This document shows positions 1 to 8,144 of a stretch of 64,000 nt of DNA, one piece after another. The stretch lies in the NCBI GenBank assembly GCA_003598055.1, contig QZKI01000015.1, forward strand, positions 1-64,000. Reading direction: 5' to 3'. Each line of letters starts with the position of its first letter. Position 1 is the stretch's first letter. This stretch comes from Candidatus Abyssobacteria bacterium SURF_17. Its GTDB lineage: Bacteria > Abyssobacteria > SURF-5. Made by a program: the position numbers and the translations under genes. Below the pieces are notes generated by a model that was given only the letters and a program-made list of their open reading frames with translations, searched no databases and was not told the DNA's origin.

Positions 1-336
1 AAGCGCTACTTCCAACATGAGGACACTCATGGCCAATAGAAATATCCCTACGCAGGCGCGACGCGTATTAGGCATGAACAATTCTCCTTTTGACCTCGTT
101 TACCGGATTGCTTTGGTTCTGTTTTTCCTTCCACAATCTGAATGCAAAAACCACCCACAGGACTGCGAGCGCAAAGAACTTCAGGTCAACAAGAACCTTG
201 CTATTATACAATGGGAAGAAGTTAATCGTCGAAAAACATACTGCAAATGCTATGACCGTTCCAATTTCTTTTCGGAACTATTTACTTGACAAACCACGTT
301 CGCTCTCATATGATGAAAGTCCAATGTGGAGATATT
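1..336. other. AT-rich stretch without a convincing gene
   Basis: Two overlapping plus-strand ORFs of about 90 codons cover this stretch, but they conflict with each other. Neither shows a recognisable domain, a ribosome binding site or a membrane pattern. Base composition is clearly richer in A+T than the core genes further right, in line with accessory DNA. I see no RNA gene or repeat. It may hold the end of something that begins left of the window. Confidence 0.4.
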
Positions 337-693
337 ATGCCAGAATTAATCATTAAGACTGATGACCCCGATTTCTTTCGCGACCTTAAAGAAGCGCATA
401 TTCCCGATTTGAGTATTGACCAACGGATTCGAGCTTTTGCTTCTGTAGAACTTCCACCTGTATTGGAACTCCTTAGCAATTTGATAGTTGTTGTTACCGG
501 CGGCGTTTCAGCCATACAGCTTTTTCGAAACTGGCTTCACAATCGTATTAAACAAGGTAACCCCCATAAAATAGCAATTGAGGACCAAGAGGTGACACAA
601 GACCCAAAACAGGTATTTATTGTAATCGACAAGTATATACAGCAGACACAGATTAATATTGATAATAAACCAACCGAACAGAAACAACCATAA
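337..693 (+). CDS. Small orphan protein with one hydrophobic helix, possibly EACC1-like
   Basis: The protein has about 118 residues. The ORF track starts at 286, but I prefer the ATG at 337 (MPELIIKTDDPDFF) because GGAG lies 5 nt upstream. The layout is a short acidic N-terminus, a single hydrophobic or amphipathic segment (LLSNLIVVVTGGVSAIQL), a basic stretch (WLHNRIKQ), and a C-terminal part that looks like a small beta-alpha unit ending in a polar Lys/Gln-rich tail. That order loosely recalls the 'effector-associated constant component' (EACC1) proteins of bacterial conflict systems, which is an inference from layout only. No effector gene is visible beside it. It sits in low-G+C DNA next to an insertion-sequence remnant, so horizontal transfer is plausible. 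The function is unknown. Confidence 0.5.
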   Translation: MPELIIKTDDPDFFRDLKEAHIPDLSIDQRIRAFASVELPPVLELLSNLIVVVTGGVSAIQLFRNWLHNRIKQGNPHKIAIEDQEVTQDPKQVFIVIDKYIQQTQINIDNKPTEQKQP

Positions 694-722
694 TCTTCGA
701 ATGAATCTTTCAGTGTTTATCA

Positions 723-878
723 TTAGAAGCCCTTCCTTTCCCTGTTTTTTTCATCTTTCCGCTTGCGCCGCTTAAACTTCCTTGGGTCAATCTTCATAAA
801 GGCAGCAAGCGCATCTTCGGGTTTCAGCGGATATAATGAAACCGGCTTATCGTATTTCTTCTTCAATTCTTTCTTCAT
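723..878 (-). CDS. Small basic ORF at the 3' end of the IS1595-type element
   Basis: The protein has 51 residues if started at the ATG at 878 (MKKELKKKYDKPVSLYPLKP); the track starts further up at 911. It begins inside the last codons of the transposase remnant and reads the same strand, so translation could be coupled. It has a short hydrophilic head, a central YPLKPEDALAAFMKIDPRKF segment and a strongly basic tail (KRRKRKDEKNRERK). I recall small ORFs of this kind following ISXO2-type transposases, where they are thought to be passengers or accessory proteins. That link is from memory and is not proven here. It could also be non-functional together with the truncated transposase. Confidence 0.5.
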   Translation of the reverse strand: MKKELKKKYDKPVSLYPLKPEDALAAFMKIDPRKFKRRKRKDEKNRERKGF

Positions 879-1545
879 GTAAGTTATTGCTCCCGTCCCC
901 CAATAATTCACTCAGCAAGAGTCTTTTCCCATCCATCCCTTTAATAGCCTCTTCGGCTCTCTCGCCGTCAGTCACCTTGCGATTGTCCCAACGAAACGAG
1001 AACTCATTGCAATATCTCAGGAGATGTTTCTTGGAAACATGATGAAATGTGCCGTGAATGCCTCTTTTCAGGAGCGCGAAATATGATTCTACGGTATTGG
1101 TCGAGGCCAAGCCCCTGACGTATTCTCCCGCACCGTGATTCACTACCGCATGACCACCACTGAACTCGTTTTCCAAGCCATGGTAGCTTATCCATTCATC
1201 TGTCATTATGGCGGACTTACGGTCTACAACCTCTCTAATGGCTGTTTTCAGTGTCTTGGCGCTCACATCTTTGACTGGCTTGGAAACTACTTTTCCGCCA
1301 CGTTCCACCACAGCAAGTACAGCAGTTTTCTTGGTTCCACGTCCGCGCTTGTGTTCTTTCCCATCATCTCGCGGACTGCCACCGACATAAGTTTCATCAG
1401 CTTCTACAATACCCTTAAGTAAACTCGCAAGAGGGTCTTCTTTCATGGCAAGCCGTATGCGGTGTGTGAGATGCCATGCTGAGCGATAGGAATGCAATCC
1501 GAGATTTCTCTGTAGCTGGAGAGAGGAAACGCCCTTCTTATGTCG
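847..1545 (-). pseudogene. IS1595-family (ISXO2-like DDE) transposase, 5' truncated
   Basis: The minus-strand reading frame carries a recognisable ISXO2-like catalytic domain: VEADETYVGG (first Asp), a central IMTDEWISYHGL block (second Asp), and NTVESYFALLKRGIHGTFHH towards the end. Full IS1595 transposases begin with a zinc-ribbon domain of roughly 90-100 residues that leads into an S-K-K-G helix. Here homology starts abruptly at HKKGVSSLQLQRNLG near 1540, and the upstream codons of the same ORF (to 1737) read through unrelated sequence. The N-terminal third is therefore missing and the ORF should be inactive. The upstream sequence belongs, in another frame, to a membrane-protein fragment. 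I could not delimit terminal inverted repeats by eye. Confidence 0.8.
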
Positions 1546-1838
1546 GGATGCCCTTCTCTTATGAACATATACGCAGTGGCGTAGTTGATTTGAAGGTCCA
1601 GCGGATGAATGATTTCCTTTGGGCCTCCACCCAAGAGTAGATACGTGGCCGGCGACATCGGCGTCTTCGGAAGGAATGATACGAAGTTCCAGAGGAGAAG
1701 CCCGATCGATACCAGCATGACGGCCTGGAGAATGCATGCGCTATGACGAGACAGGTCGGAATATCCTCCGCTGTTCAATCTGGGAAATGTATCGGTGAAA
1801 CTGTACATCTTGCTGGGCGCTTCGCTCCTCTTCCACAC
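1540..1838 (-). pseudogene. N-terminal fragment of a polytopic glycosyltransferase-like protein
   Basis: The ORF that begins with GTG at 1838 encodes a polar head, one hydrophobic segment (ILQAVMLVSIGLLLWNFVSFL) and then LDLQINYATAYMFIREGHPDI. The last phrase resembles the first periplasmic loop of GT-C/GT87-type mannosyltransferase-like proteins, where an acidic residue and a conserved 'yaaa..l.eG.dpy' phrase follow the first transmembrane helix. The coding sequence stops making sense where the IS1595 remnant begins, at about 1540. Beyond that the frame only reads IS DNA out of phase, to a stop near 1443. I interpret it as a gene cut by the insertion and later rearrangement. It follows the chimeric ORF at 1851-2600 by only 12 bases. 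Confidence 0.6.
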
Positions 1839-1850
1839 AATCTTTCACCA

Positions 1851-2600
1851 TCAATACATCCTGAAGAGATATATCCCGTCTTCCAAAGCCTCATACACCG
1901 GCTCGTGGAGACCCGCGTAACGAGTCAGAAAAGGCAGTTGCTTGGCGTCCGTATGAGCAGCATGGACGATGAAATATTTGATTTGATTCGTCAGGAAGAA
2001 TTGTCTGTTCCCCTGAATGACCTGCTTCTGGGCCGATGGAGCCAGCGAAAAGAAAGCCTCCGGCATATCCGCGTATCGATAGAAGCGGCTGTTCATAATC
2101 AACTCAGTCGTCCGCGATTGTGAACGCGGGAAGACCGAGGAATGGCCGGCAACGGTTACGAGCTTTCGCCCATGAAAAACCTGGTAATAGAGCACGTTCC
2201 TGTTGAAAAACGGTTCCGACAGCGGCCATTCCAACACACCGTAGTCTGAGTCGTCATTCAAGAGGACTGAATAGATGGAAGGAACGATAGGCTGCACAGG
2301 GCGTAAGGGCACCTTAAGTCCCTCGATAAAGACGAAAGAAGAGAGAAGAAAGGGTACGGGCATGAGAGCTTTCAATCTGCTCATAGTGACACGATTCCAA
2401 TATCCATCCATCGCCGAACCCACAAGGACCGCGAGCGCGAGCAGGAAAGGAAAGACAAGAACCCCTCCGAAAGCTATTAGAGTCATGAGGGACGGCGGTG
2501 AATTCACGAGTGGGGGAAAAAAAGTCCATGCTAGCATGAACACCGACATGAGAAGGGTCACGTAGAGAACGTAGCGGTTGTGGTTGTGCACGGCAATCAT
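1851..2600 (-). CDS. Chimeric, truncated copy of the GT-C-like membrane protein at 4999-6837
   Basis: The protein has 249 residues. From VFPFLLALAVLVG onward it matches the C-terminal ~200 residues of the 612-residue protein at 4999-6837, including the identical run DDSDYGVLEWPLSEPF and NRNVLYYQ.FHGRKLV. Similarity is very high over the first ~115 shared residues and then falls. Its first ~50 residues have a transmembrane helix but no counterpart at the corresponding place in the long copy, so the ORF is a fusion. A start codon with GGGGA upstream and a candidate promoter at 2702-2729 could still allow expression. Lacking the catalytic N-terminal loops and most helices, it cannot be an active GT-C enzyme. 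It is either a decaying duplicate or a short membrane protein of unknown role. Confidence 0.65.
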   Translation of the reverse strand: MIAVHNHNRYVLYVTLLMSVFMLAWTFFPPLVNSPPSLMTLIAFGGVLVFPFLLALAVLVGSAMDGYWNRVTMSRLKALMPVPFLLSSFVFIEGLKVPLRPVQPIVPSIYSVLLNDDSDYGVLEWPLSEPFFNRNVLYYQVFHGRKLVTVAGHSSVFPRSQSRTTELIMNSRFYRYADMPEAFFSLAPSAQKQVIQGNRQFFLTNQIKYFIVHAAHTDAKQLPFLTRYAGLHEPVYEALEDGIYLFRMY

Positions 2601-2932
2601 GCTCGGTTCCCCGCAGCAACGGCGAATCGGATATATGGATAGAGTGTATTCAACAACTCAGCTTGCTTGGCGACTGCCAAACTTTACTGAACCCGTGAAT
2701 TATAATATGGATTCCTGCGGAAAAGTCAACCCGACATTGCGCAACGTCTTTCTCTTTGACAATGAGAGGAGAATGAGGTACGCTCGAAACAACTCCTCAA
2801 CTGCATCAGGGGGGAGGCCCTTCTTGCAAGAGTTGAGGAATGCCTCTTGTTCATGATGATGCTTGCATGGGCTTAACTGTCAACAATCGTTCTTATTAAC
2901 TGACAGCAGCTTATTCCGCAGGAACCTTTTGA
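2601..2932. other. Divergent intergenic region
   Basis: This region separates the minus-strand chimeric ORF from the plus-strand glycosyltransferase-like gene at 2933. Apart from a possible minus-strand promoter at 2702-2729, I see only short conflicting ORFs without ribosome binding sites. The plus-strand gene has AGGAA about 8 nt before its ATG. No repeat or RNA gene was recognised. Confidence 0.5.
2702..2729 (-). promoter_or_regulatory. Candidate sigma70 promoter upstream of the chimeric ORF
   Basis: On the minus strand TTGACT is followed after 16 nt by TATTAT, with TATAAT also present 3 nt further on (spacing 19). It points at the ORF starting at 2600 and would leave a leader of roughly 90-100 nt. 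The -35 differs from consensus at the last base only. It is supported by sequence match alone. Confidence 0.4.
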
Positions 2933-4966
2933 ATGGAACTCGTGTATGGTTGCATATCAGTAAGTACGATTGTTCTAGCGGCCTTTTTCCTCACTCGTAT
3001 TTCGAGACCTTCAGCTACGGCAGAGTTTACTCTCTTCTGGTTCAATATCCTGACAGGACTCATAATCGGAATGGGATATGTGTTGTCATGGATGAACTGT
3101 ATCGCCACGCCGGCATGTTGGGCCTTGTTCAGCGTACTTGTTCTACTATCCATTGTCAGCATGGCCCTTCTCATGAAGAGGTTCCGCCGGCTATGTTTCC
3201 GCAAGCCTGCAACCGCAAACGTTCCCGCACTCAAACAGTGGTATGGGCAACTTTCTTCTTATGACAAGAAGCTTCTCTGGCTGCTTTTGACGACCATGGG
3301 CCTCGTCGGAGCCATCAACTTGGCCGTCGTGCTATTCAGTGCACCCCATAACTGGGATGGCATGACTTATCACCTGGCGAGGGTCGCATACTACATTCAG
3401 CAGGGGAATCTTGATTATTTTGATGCAAACTACTGGGCTCAAGTCAGTCATCCTAAGAACTCTTCGGTGCTTTTTCTTTATGCATACCTCGTTACTGACC
3501 GCAACGAGAATCTCACACAACTGGTCCAGTTCATTTCATACTGGGTAGCAGTGTGCTCTGTTTATGGGATATCGAGGGCTATGGGGACAGGCAAATCCTG
3601 GAGCCTGTTTGCCTGCTTGATATTTGGGCTTTTGATTGAGAACCTGATGCAATCGGTAACCACGCAAAATGACATGGTAATTACCGCCTATATTGGCTCG
3701 GCTGTGTATTCACTCGTTGCGTATAAGCAAGCCCGAAACAGCAAGTACCTCGTCTTCGCCGGTTTGAGCATTGCCCTTGCAGTTGGAGTCAAAGCCTCTG
3801 CGTTTCTGGTCCTTCCCTCATTGCTCATTGTGGCAGTGTTCGCCCTCTTACGTGGCTCAGACGAGACTGTCGCGAGCTGTTTTCGAGGTTTAAAAATATT
3901 CGCGATTTCACTGATCCTCTGGGTTTCGTTTTCTGCCTTTGTCTCCGGGTACTGGGATAATTATCGGATCTTCGGACACCCACTGGGGCCCGAGACATAT
4001 CGGAAAGTTCATTCGTATGAAGGAAAGCCGATCAATTATGTTCTGAGCGATGGCTCGAAGAACCTCATCCGGTACACGCTCGAGTTCCTTTTTCCGGACG
4101 GCCTCCCCCCGCTCGGGCTGTCGGAGAAAGTGCGGGATGCACTTCGAATGGTCCCCGCCAAACTGATTCGCGGCTTCGGAATCAAGTTGGAGACCGACTC
4201 TTGGTTATCATCTTTTTCCTACACAAAGAAGGAGTTTGCGCAAGAGGATTTCTCATATTGGGGAGTTCTGGGATTCGGTCTGATATGGATTGTTATCATA
4301 TTCTATATATGCGGACTCATGAAATCGTCTTGGGGTAGGGTTCTCTCCCTTGCCACAGTCGCATTTCTGTTTGTGCAATCGTACGCCGGGCCCTATGACC
4401 CATGGCGGGGGAGATATTTCATTACCTCGGCCATATTCGCGGTTCCACCTGTGGGATGCGCGCTCAGTTCTATCAAGAAAGGATTCAGCAAACCAATTCG
4501 ACTCTATCTGATCGCAGTGGTATTGATGGGTTGCTTGTCAGCGATTAGCGCTATCATCTTTCGGGCAAACAGGCCAATAATCTCGATGCGACTCGGTTCG
4601 ACATCTCTTACGTCCGTTTTCAGCATGGACAGACTTGAGCAGTTAACAAGGACCCGACCAGCCTATCATGAGCCCATTGAGAAGTTCGAAAGTCTCGTCC
4701 CCAAGGATGCAACCGTGGCAGTTCATCTGTACGATTCGTCGTATGAATACCCCCTGTTCGGGGAGAAACTAACGAGGACGATCATTCCGGTCAATTCTTT
4801 TTGGAGAGGCCCGCAGCCCATCCCTGAGGCAGCGGAATATCTTCTGTATTATGAGGGAGCATTCTCATGGTATTTCCCCCTATCAGATGAGCCGGATGTT
4901 CACTTAGGTGCTGACTGGTATCTCCGCGACTTGACGAAAGACAATCATCGTTCTGAAGAGCACTAG
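2933..4966 (+). CDS. Polytopic GT-C/PMT-like (ArnT/RgtA-type) membrane glycosyltransferase
   Basis: The protein has 677 residues with many hydrophobic helices across the first ~530, followed by a soluble C-terminal part. After two or three helices a periplasmic loop carries NWDGMTYHLARVAYYIQQGNLDYF, the typical acidic and 'yH..r..~~~q.g' loop of family 39-like GT-C proteins that transfer sugars from polyprenyl-phosphate donors. A second typical block is WAQVSHPKNSSVLFLYAYL. The substrate cannot be read from the sequence. It could glycosylate a lipid-linked glycan or a protein. AGGAA sits about 8 nt before the ATG. It is convergent with the GT-C-like gene at 4999-6837, with only 32 nt between their stops. 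Confidence 0.75.
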   Translation: MELVYGCISVSTIVLAAFFLTRISRPSATAEFTLFWFNILTGLIIGMGYVLSWMNCIATPACWALFSVLVLLSIVSMALLMKRFRRLCFRKPATANVPALKQWYGQLSSYDKKLLWLLLTTMGLVGAINLAVVLFSAPHNWDGMTYHLARVAYYIQQGNLDYFDANYWAQVSHPKNSSVLFLYAYLVTDRNENLTQLVQFISYWVAVCSVYGISRAMGTGKSWSLFACLIFGLLIENLMQSVTTQNDMVITAYIGSAVYSLVAYKQARNSKYLVFAGLSIALAVGVKASAFLVLPSLLIVAVFALLRGSDETVASCFRGLKIFAISLILWVSFSAFVSGYWDNYRIFGHPLGPETYRKVHSYEGKPINYVLSDGSKNLIRYTLEFLFPDGLPPLGLSEKVRDALRMVPAKLIRGFGIKLETDSWLSSFSYTKKEFAQEDFSYWGVLGFGLIWIVIIFYICGLMKSSWGRVLSLATVAFLFVQSYAGPYDPWRGRYFITSAIFAVPPVGCALSSIKKGFSKPIRLYLIAVVLMGCLSAISAIIFRANRPIISMRLGSTSLTSVFSMDRLEQLTRTRPAYHEPIEKFESLVPKDATVAVHLYDSSYEYPLFGEKLTRTIIPVNSFWRGPQPIPEAAEYLLYYEGAFSWYFPLSDEPDVHLGADWYLRDLTKDNHRSEEH

Positions 4967-4998
4967 TTCCTGAACGTCCTGCCTTGCCTATCACAGCT

Positions 4999-6837
4999 CT
5001 AATAGACACGATAAATGTCTATTGTGTCCTCAGTCATGTGATCCATGAACCGATGCCTCCTGATGAACCGAGAGAATGCTGCCAGTTGATGTCGTTCTAT
5101 GTGATCAACATGAATTATACAGTATTTGATGTTGTTTTCCCGCAGGAATCGTTCGTCGTCCATGAGCACCTGCCCCTGTTCCGTGAAGGTCAGTGCAAAG
5201 AAGGATTCCGGTGATCTGGCGTATCGATAGAACGGGCTGCTCAGCATCAACTCGCTCGTTCTTGAAGACGAACGCGGGAAGACAGCACGGCGGTCGGCGA
5301 TGTTCACCAGTTTCCTTCCGTGGAACATCTGATAATAGAGAACGTTCCTGTTCAGGAATGGTTCCGACAGCGGCCATTCCAACACGCCGTAGTCTGAGTC
5401 GTCACTCAAGAGGACTGAATAGATGGAAGGAACGGTGGGCTGCACAGAGTGAAAGGGCACCTTAAGTCCTTCGAGAAAAACAAGGGAAGTGAGAAGAAAG
5501 GGTACGGGCGCCAGAGCTTTCCATCTGCTCATGGCGATACGACCCCAATACGTATCCATCGCCGCACCCACAAGGACCGCGAGCGCGAGCAGGAAAGGGA
5601 AAACAAAGATCATGGGATACCGAAACATGGAGAACAAGGGAATAATTGCCCGAAGCCAGGCAAAGGGCATGGGAAAGCCCACCAGAGGCAACCCGCCGAA
5701 CTTTACGCGCGGCCCGAGCGAGAGAAAAAACGATACGAAAGCTAAAATCAACCATACAAGGTTCTTTTTCTTGTCAATGAGAAACAGGGAGAGAATCGCC
5801 AGAGACGCAAGAGAATACGTGATGAACACGTCACCAAACATCTTAACATACTCCTGCCCTCCCGGGAAGGATCCTATCGCCTTGTACACCGTGTGACTCA
5901 GTGAAGGGCAGAGATAATTAGCCAAGTCGGCGGTGAGCGGAAGCCATTCAGGCATGAACAAAGTGATACGAAACCCTCCGCCGACAAGCTCTCTGACTAT
6001 TGCCGCCAGGAGAGGAACGGAGATGACGCCAAACACCAACCCGGCAAGGGCAAAATCCCGAAGGTCTTGCTTGCCGACTGTAATGCGTTTCATGAGCATG
6101 AGCAGAACGATGAAGGGAACACCGAAGAGCGCAACGAGGTAGAAATATGCCAGCGAGTTATAAAGAAGGCCGCTCATCGTGATTGCGGACAGCATCAAGA
6201 AGCGGCGTTTTCGCGTATGAAACCATCTCAGAGCAAAGAACATGAGAAGTGGCAACAGTTCAATACAGCAGTAATGAAGAACCGGTATCATACTGACGTG
6301 GGCCGCGCTGAAAGAAAAAATGACCCCTCCGCAGAAACCGGCCTTCCTGCTCAGACCGAGCTCCCTCATGAGCAGGTATTGGAAAAAACCTCCAAGAATG
6401 AATGAGCCGAGGGCCACCACGTTGTACGCAGCGACGAGGCCGACCATGCCGAAACTGCCCACCATAAGCAGGAATGCCACGAGGTTATACACAAATGGAA
6501 ATGAATGGAAGGCAAGGCTCGTGCCGTAAGGATAGTAAATATAGTCGGTAAAGAATGGGTTTTGATACGCGAGCAAGGCTTTTTTCGTCCACCAGAAATT
6601 CCAGAGGAAGATATATTGGTCGTTGATTCCGGACCGCTCGATTTGAGGTATCAGGTTCAAGCGAATAATAAGGGGATATGTGTAAATGAAGGCGAGCAAA
6701 ACAAATAATCCAACCACAACGAGGTCAGGGATGACTCGGCTCACTGTGCTAGCCGACTGTGAAGGCGCGGCGAACGAAACGGAACTCATCCGGCTATTGC
6801 TCACATTCGCATCTCGTTTGGTGTTCATGATATGCAT
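4999..6837 (-). CDS. Large GT-C/YfhO-like polytopic membrane protein
   Basis: The protein has 612 residues with about ten or more transmembrane helices. After the first helix (VVVGLFVLLAFIYTYPLII) the loop reads GINDQYIFLWNFWWTKKALL...FFTDYIYYPYGTSLAFHSF. This is the characteristic D.y.f.Wn.ww and p.G..l.fh signature of a broad family of bacterial GT-C-like or YfhO-like proteins, often annotated as hypothetical glycosyltransferases. The C-terminal ~150 residues are soluble and contain DSDYGVLEWPLSEPFLNRN. A second, incomplete copy of its C-terminal third lies at 1851-2600. Exact donor and acceptor are unknown. The start could be either of two nearby Met codons (MHIMNTKRD). Confidence 0.7.
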   Translation of the reverse strand: MHIMNTKRDANVSNSRMSSVSFAAPSQSASTVSRVIPDLVVVGLFVLLAFIYTYPLIIRLNLIPQIERSGINDQYIFLWNFWWTKKALLAYQNPFFTDYIYYPYGTSLAFHSFPFVYNLVAFLLMVGSFGMVGLVAAYNVVALGSFILGGFFQYLLMRELGLSRKAGFCGGVIFSFSAAHVSMIPVLHYCCIELLPLLMFFALRWFHTRKRRFLMLSAITMSGLLYNSLAYFYLVALFGVPFIVLLMLMKRITVGKQDLRDFALAGLVFGVISVPLLAAIVRELVGGGFRITLFMPEWLPLTADLANYLCPSLSHTVYKAIGSFPGGQEYVKMFGDVFITYSLASLAILSLFLIDKKKNLVWLILAFVSFFLSLGPRVKFGGLPLVGFPMPFAWLRAIIPLFSMFRYPMIFVFPFLLALAVLVGAAMDTYWGRIAMSRWKALAPVPFLLTSLVFLEGLKVPFHSVQPTVPSIYSVLLSDDSDYGVLEWPLSEPFLNRNVLYYQMFHGRKLVNIADRRAVFPRSSSRTSELMLSSPFYRYARSPESFFALTFTEQGQVLMDDERFLRENNIKYCIIHVDHIERHQLAAFSRFIRRHRFMDHMTEDTIDIYRVY

Positions 6838-6966
6838 CAGATCATTCCCTTCTCAGCACAGCGAGGGGTCTGTTGGCTAGTGCATATCTCACAATTCCGA
6901 GCCGTCATGAAGTGCGGGTAAAAGAGTTCAGGGCGTGTTTTCCGAATGCTCATCTACGAAGAATCT

Positions 6967-7043
6967 GGATGGTCCGTTTTCGCCGGAATGACAAGAATCG
7001 CAAGAATTCCCTTTTTGTCATTCCCCGTTTGACCGGGAAATCC
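6967..7043. repeat. Imperfect inverted repeat of the GGAATGACA type
   Basis: The arm GGAT..tCCG....CcGGAATGACAA at 6967-6994 is matched in inverted orientation by the arm at ~7015-7043, which on the other strand reads GGATTTCCCGGTC...GGAATGACAA. Intergenic palindromes of the kind 'ggattcccgc..cgggaatgaca' are common dispersed elements in bacterial genomes. The sequence could fold into a long hairpin. It lies in the 476-base gap between the GT-C-like gene and the exported protein at 7.3 kb. The rest of that gap holds a promoter at 7185-7214 and nothing else I recognise. Confidence 0.6.
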
Positions 7044-7184
7044 ATGCTTTTCATTTGGCCAACAGGGCATTCAGTCTTAATCGGCCAAGCTGGACAGAAT
7101 ACCCGACGGTCAATTCTACAGGATAATCAAGAACGCTGTCAACGAGCCGGACATGAGAACGATTGTTTCGTGGTTTCAGAATGC

Positions 7185-7214
7185 TTGACGTGATTTGAGA
7201 ATGACTGATATAGT
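7185..7214 (+). promoter_or_regulatory. Sigma70-type promoter of the exported BON/secretin-N protein gene
   Basis: TTGACG is followed after 18 nt by TATAGT on the plus strand, one mismatch from consensus in each box. It would start transcription near 7221, about 95-115 nt before the gene. The leader contains GGCCCG tcgtccgc CGGGCC, able to form a short hairpin. Confidence 0.55.
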
Positions 7215-7313
7215 GTGCGCGTGAGGCCCGTCGTCCGCCGGGCCCGCTGAACGAACGGTCAGGCATCCTTAGATTCGGAGATACAAAGCTGCCTGCTTCC
7301 AGCCGGATGTCAG

Positions 7314-8111
7314 GTGTGTCAAAAAAAAATGAATTCGATGAGGCCGAATAGCAAGAGCACACACTTGGTCATTCTCCTCTGCAGCATGGTCTGGATGGTA
7401 ATCGCTGCCGGGCCGGTGGCCGGAGAGAATGCGTCAAGCTCCGACGCCTCGGGTGAGCGTGCCGAATACATCATCACTCGCGACGAGACAATCGAAACCA
7501 GGGTTGGAGAGAAGAGGACGGTCCGTCTTGACGCGCGCATTCTCACTGTCTCAGTCACGCGGCCGGAGGTGGCTGACGTGTTCCTCTCAACGGATCATGA
7601 GATGGTGGTGCGCGCGAATTCCCCGGGGGTGAGCAAGGCTATTGTGCAACTAGAGCCCGGGATAACGGCTGCCTTCACGATTCGCGTCCACGTTGCTGAC
7701 CCCGATAAGTTTGCGAATACCCTCAGAGATAAGATAGGCAACATCCAGAACGTGCACATCGAAGTAGTTAAGGGGAAGATTCTCGTTTCCGGGAGAATCC
7801 TCTACCTGCCAGATATGGATGTGATTGAGCGGGTGGTCGCCGACAACCCATCGATTATCAATCTGACATCCCTTACATCCCGCAATGCACGCATTCTCGC
7901 CCGGGAGATCAAGCGGGAATTGAGGGAATCGGGGATTTATGGCGCTGATGTGGAAGTCCGCAACAATCGAGTTACCCTAATTGGGTCGCTCGGTTCGGAA
8001 GTTCTCGTGAGGAAAGCCGAATACATCGCCTCGACGTTTACGCCGAACTTCGACAGCCTCCTCGAAGTCACGCCCCAGCCTGCCGAGCCTGTTTCAACCC
8101 CGAAGAAGTAA
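7314..8111 (+). CDS. Exported protein with pilus-assembly/secretin N-terminal (CpaC-like) domain and a BON-like region
   Basis: The protein has 265 residues if the GTG at 7314 is used. ATGs at 7329 and 7338 are also possible, and no Shine-Dalgarno sequence clearly decides. A signal peptide (LVILLCSMVWMVIAAGPVAG) is followed by ETRVGEKRTVRLDARILTVSVTRPEVADVFLSTDHEMVVRA. This is the beta-rich domain found at the N-terminus of CpaC and other secretin-like proteins (T2SS-T3SS_pil_N). Residues ~140-250 form two alpha/beta repeats with DADVEVRNNRVTLIGS-like sequence (ADVEVRNNRVTLIGSLGS here), like BON or secretin N-domains. The C-terminal secretin beta-barrel is absent, so the protein cannot form an outer-membrane channel itself. 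It is convergent with lpxK. Confidence 0.65.
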   Translation: MCQKKMNSMRPNSKSTHLVILLCSMVWMVIAAGPVAGENASSSDASGERAEYIITRDETIETRVGEKRTVRLDARILTVSVTRPEVADVFLSTDHEMVVRANSPGVSKAIVQLEPGITAAFTIRVHVADPDKFANTLRDKIGNIQNVHIEVVKGKILVSGRILYLPDMDVIERVVADNPSIINLTSLTSRNARILAREIKRELRESGIYGADVEVRNNRVTLIGSLGSEVLVRKAEYIASTFTPNFDSLLEVTPQPAEPVSTPKK

Positions 8112-8144
8112 CCTTATGCCCGAAGGGAGCGGGTAGAAACTTTA

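Noticed and set aside
7220-7313. Possible GEMM-type (cyclic di-GMP) riboswitch in the leader of the secretin-N-like gene, because of ATACAAAGCT and nearby hairpins
   Set aside because: The required GACGCAAAGCC-like element and the upstream GGGCAAACC element are not present, and the stems do not form the known fold.
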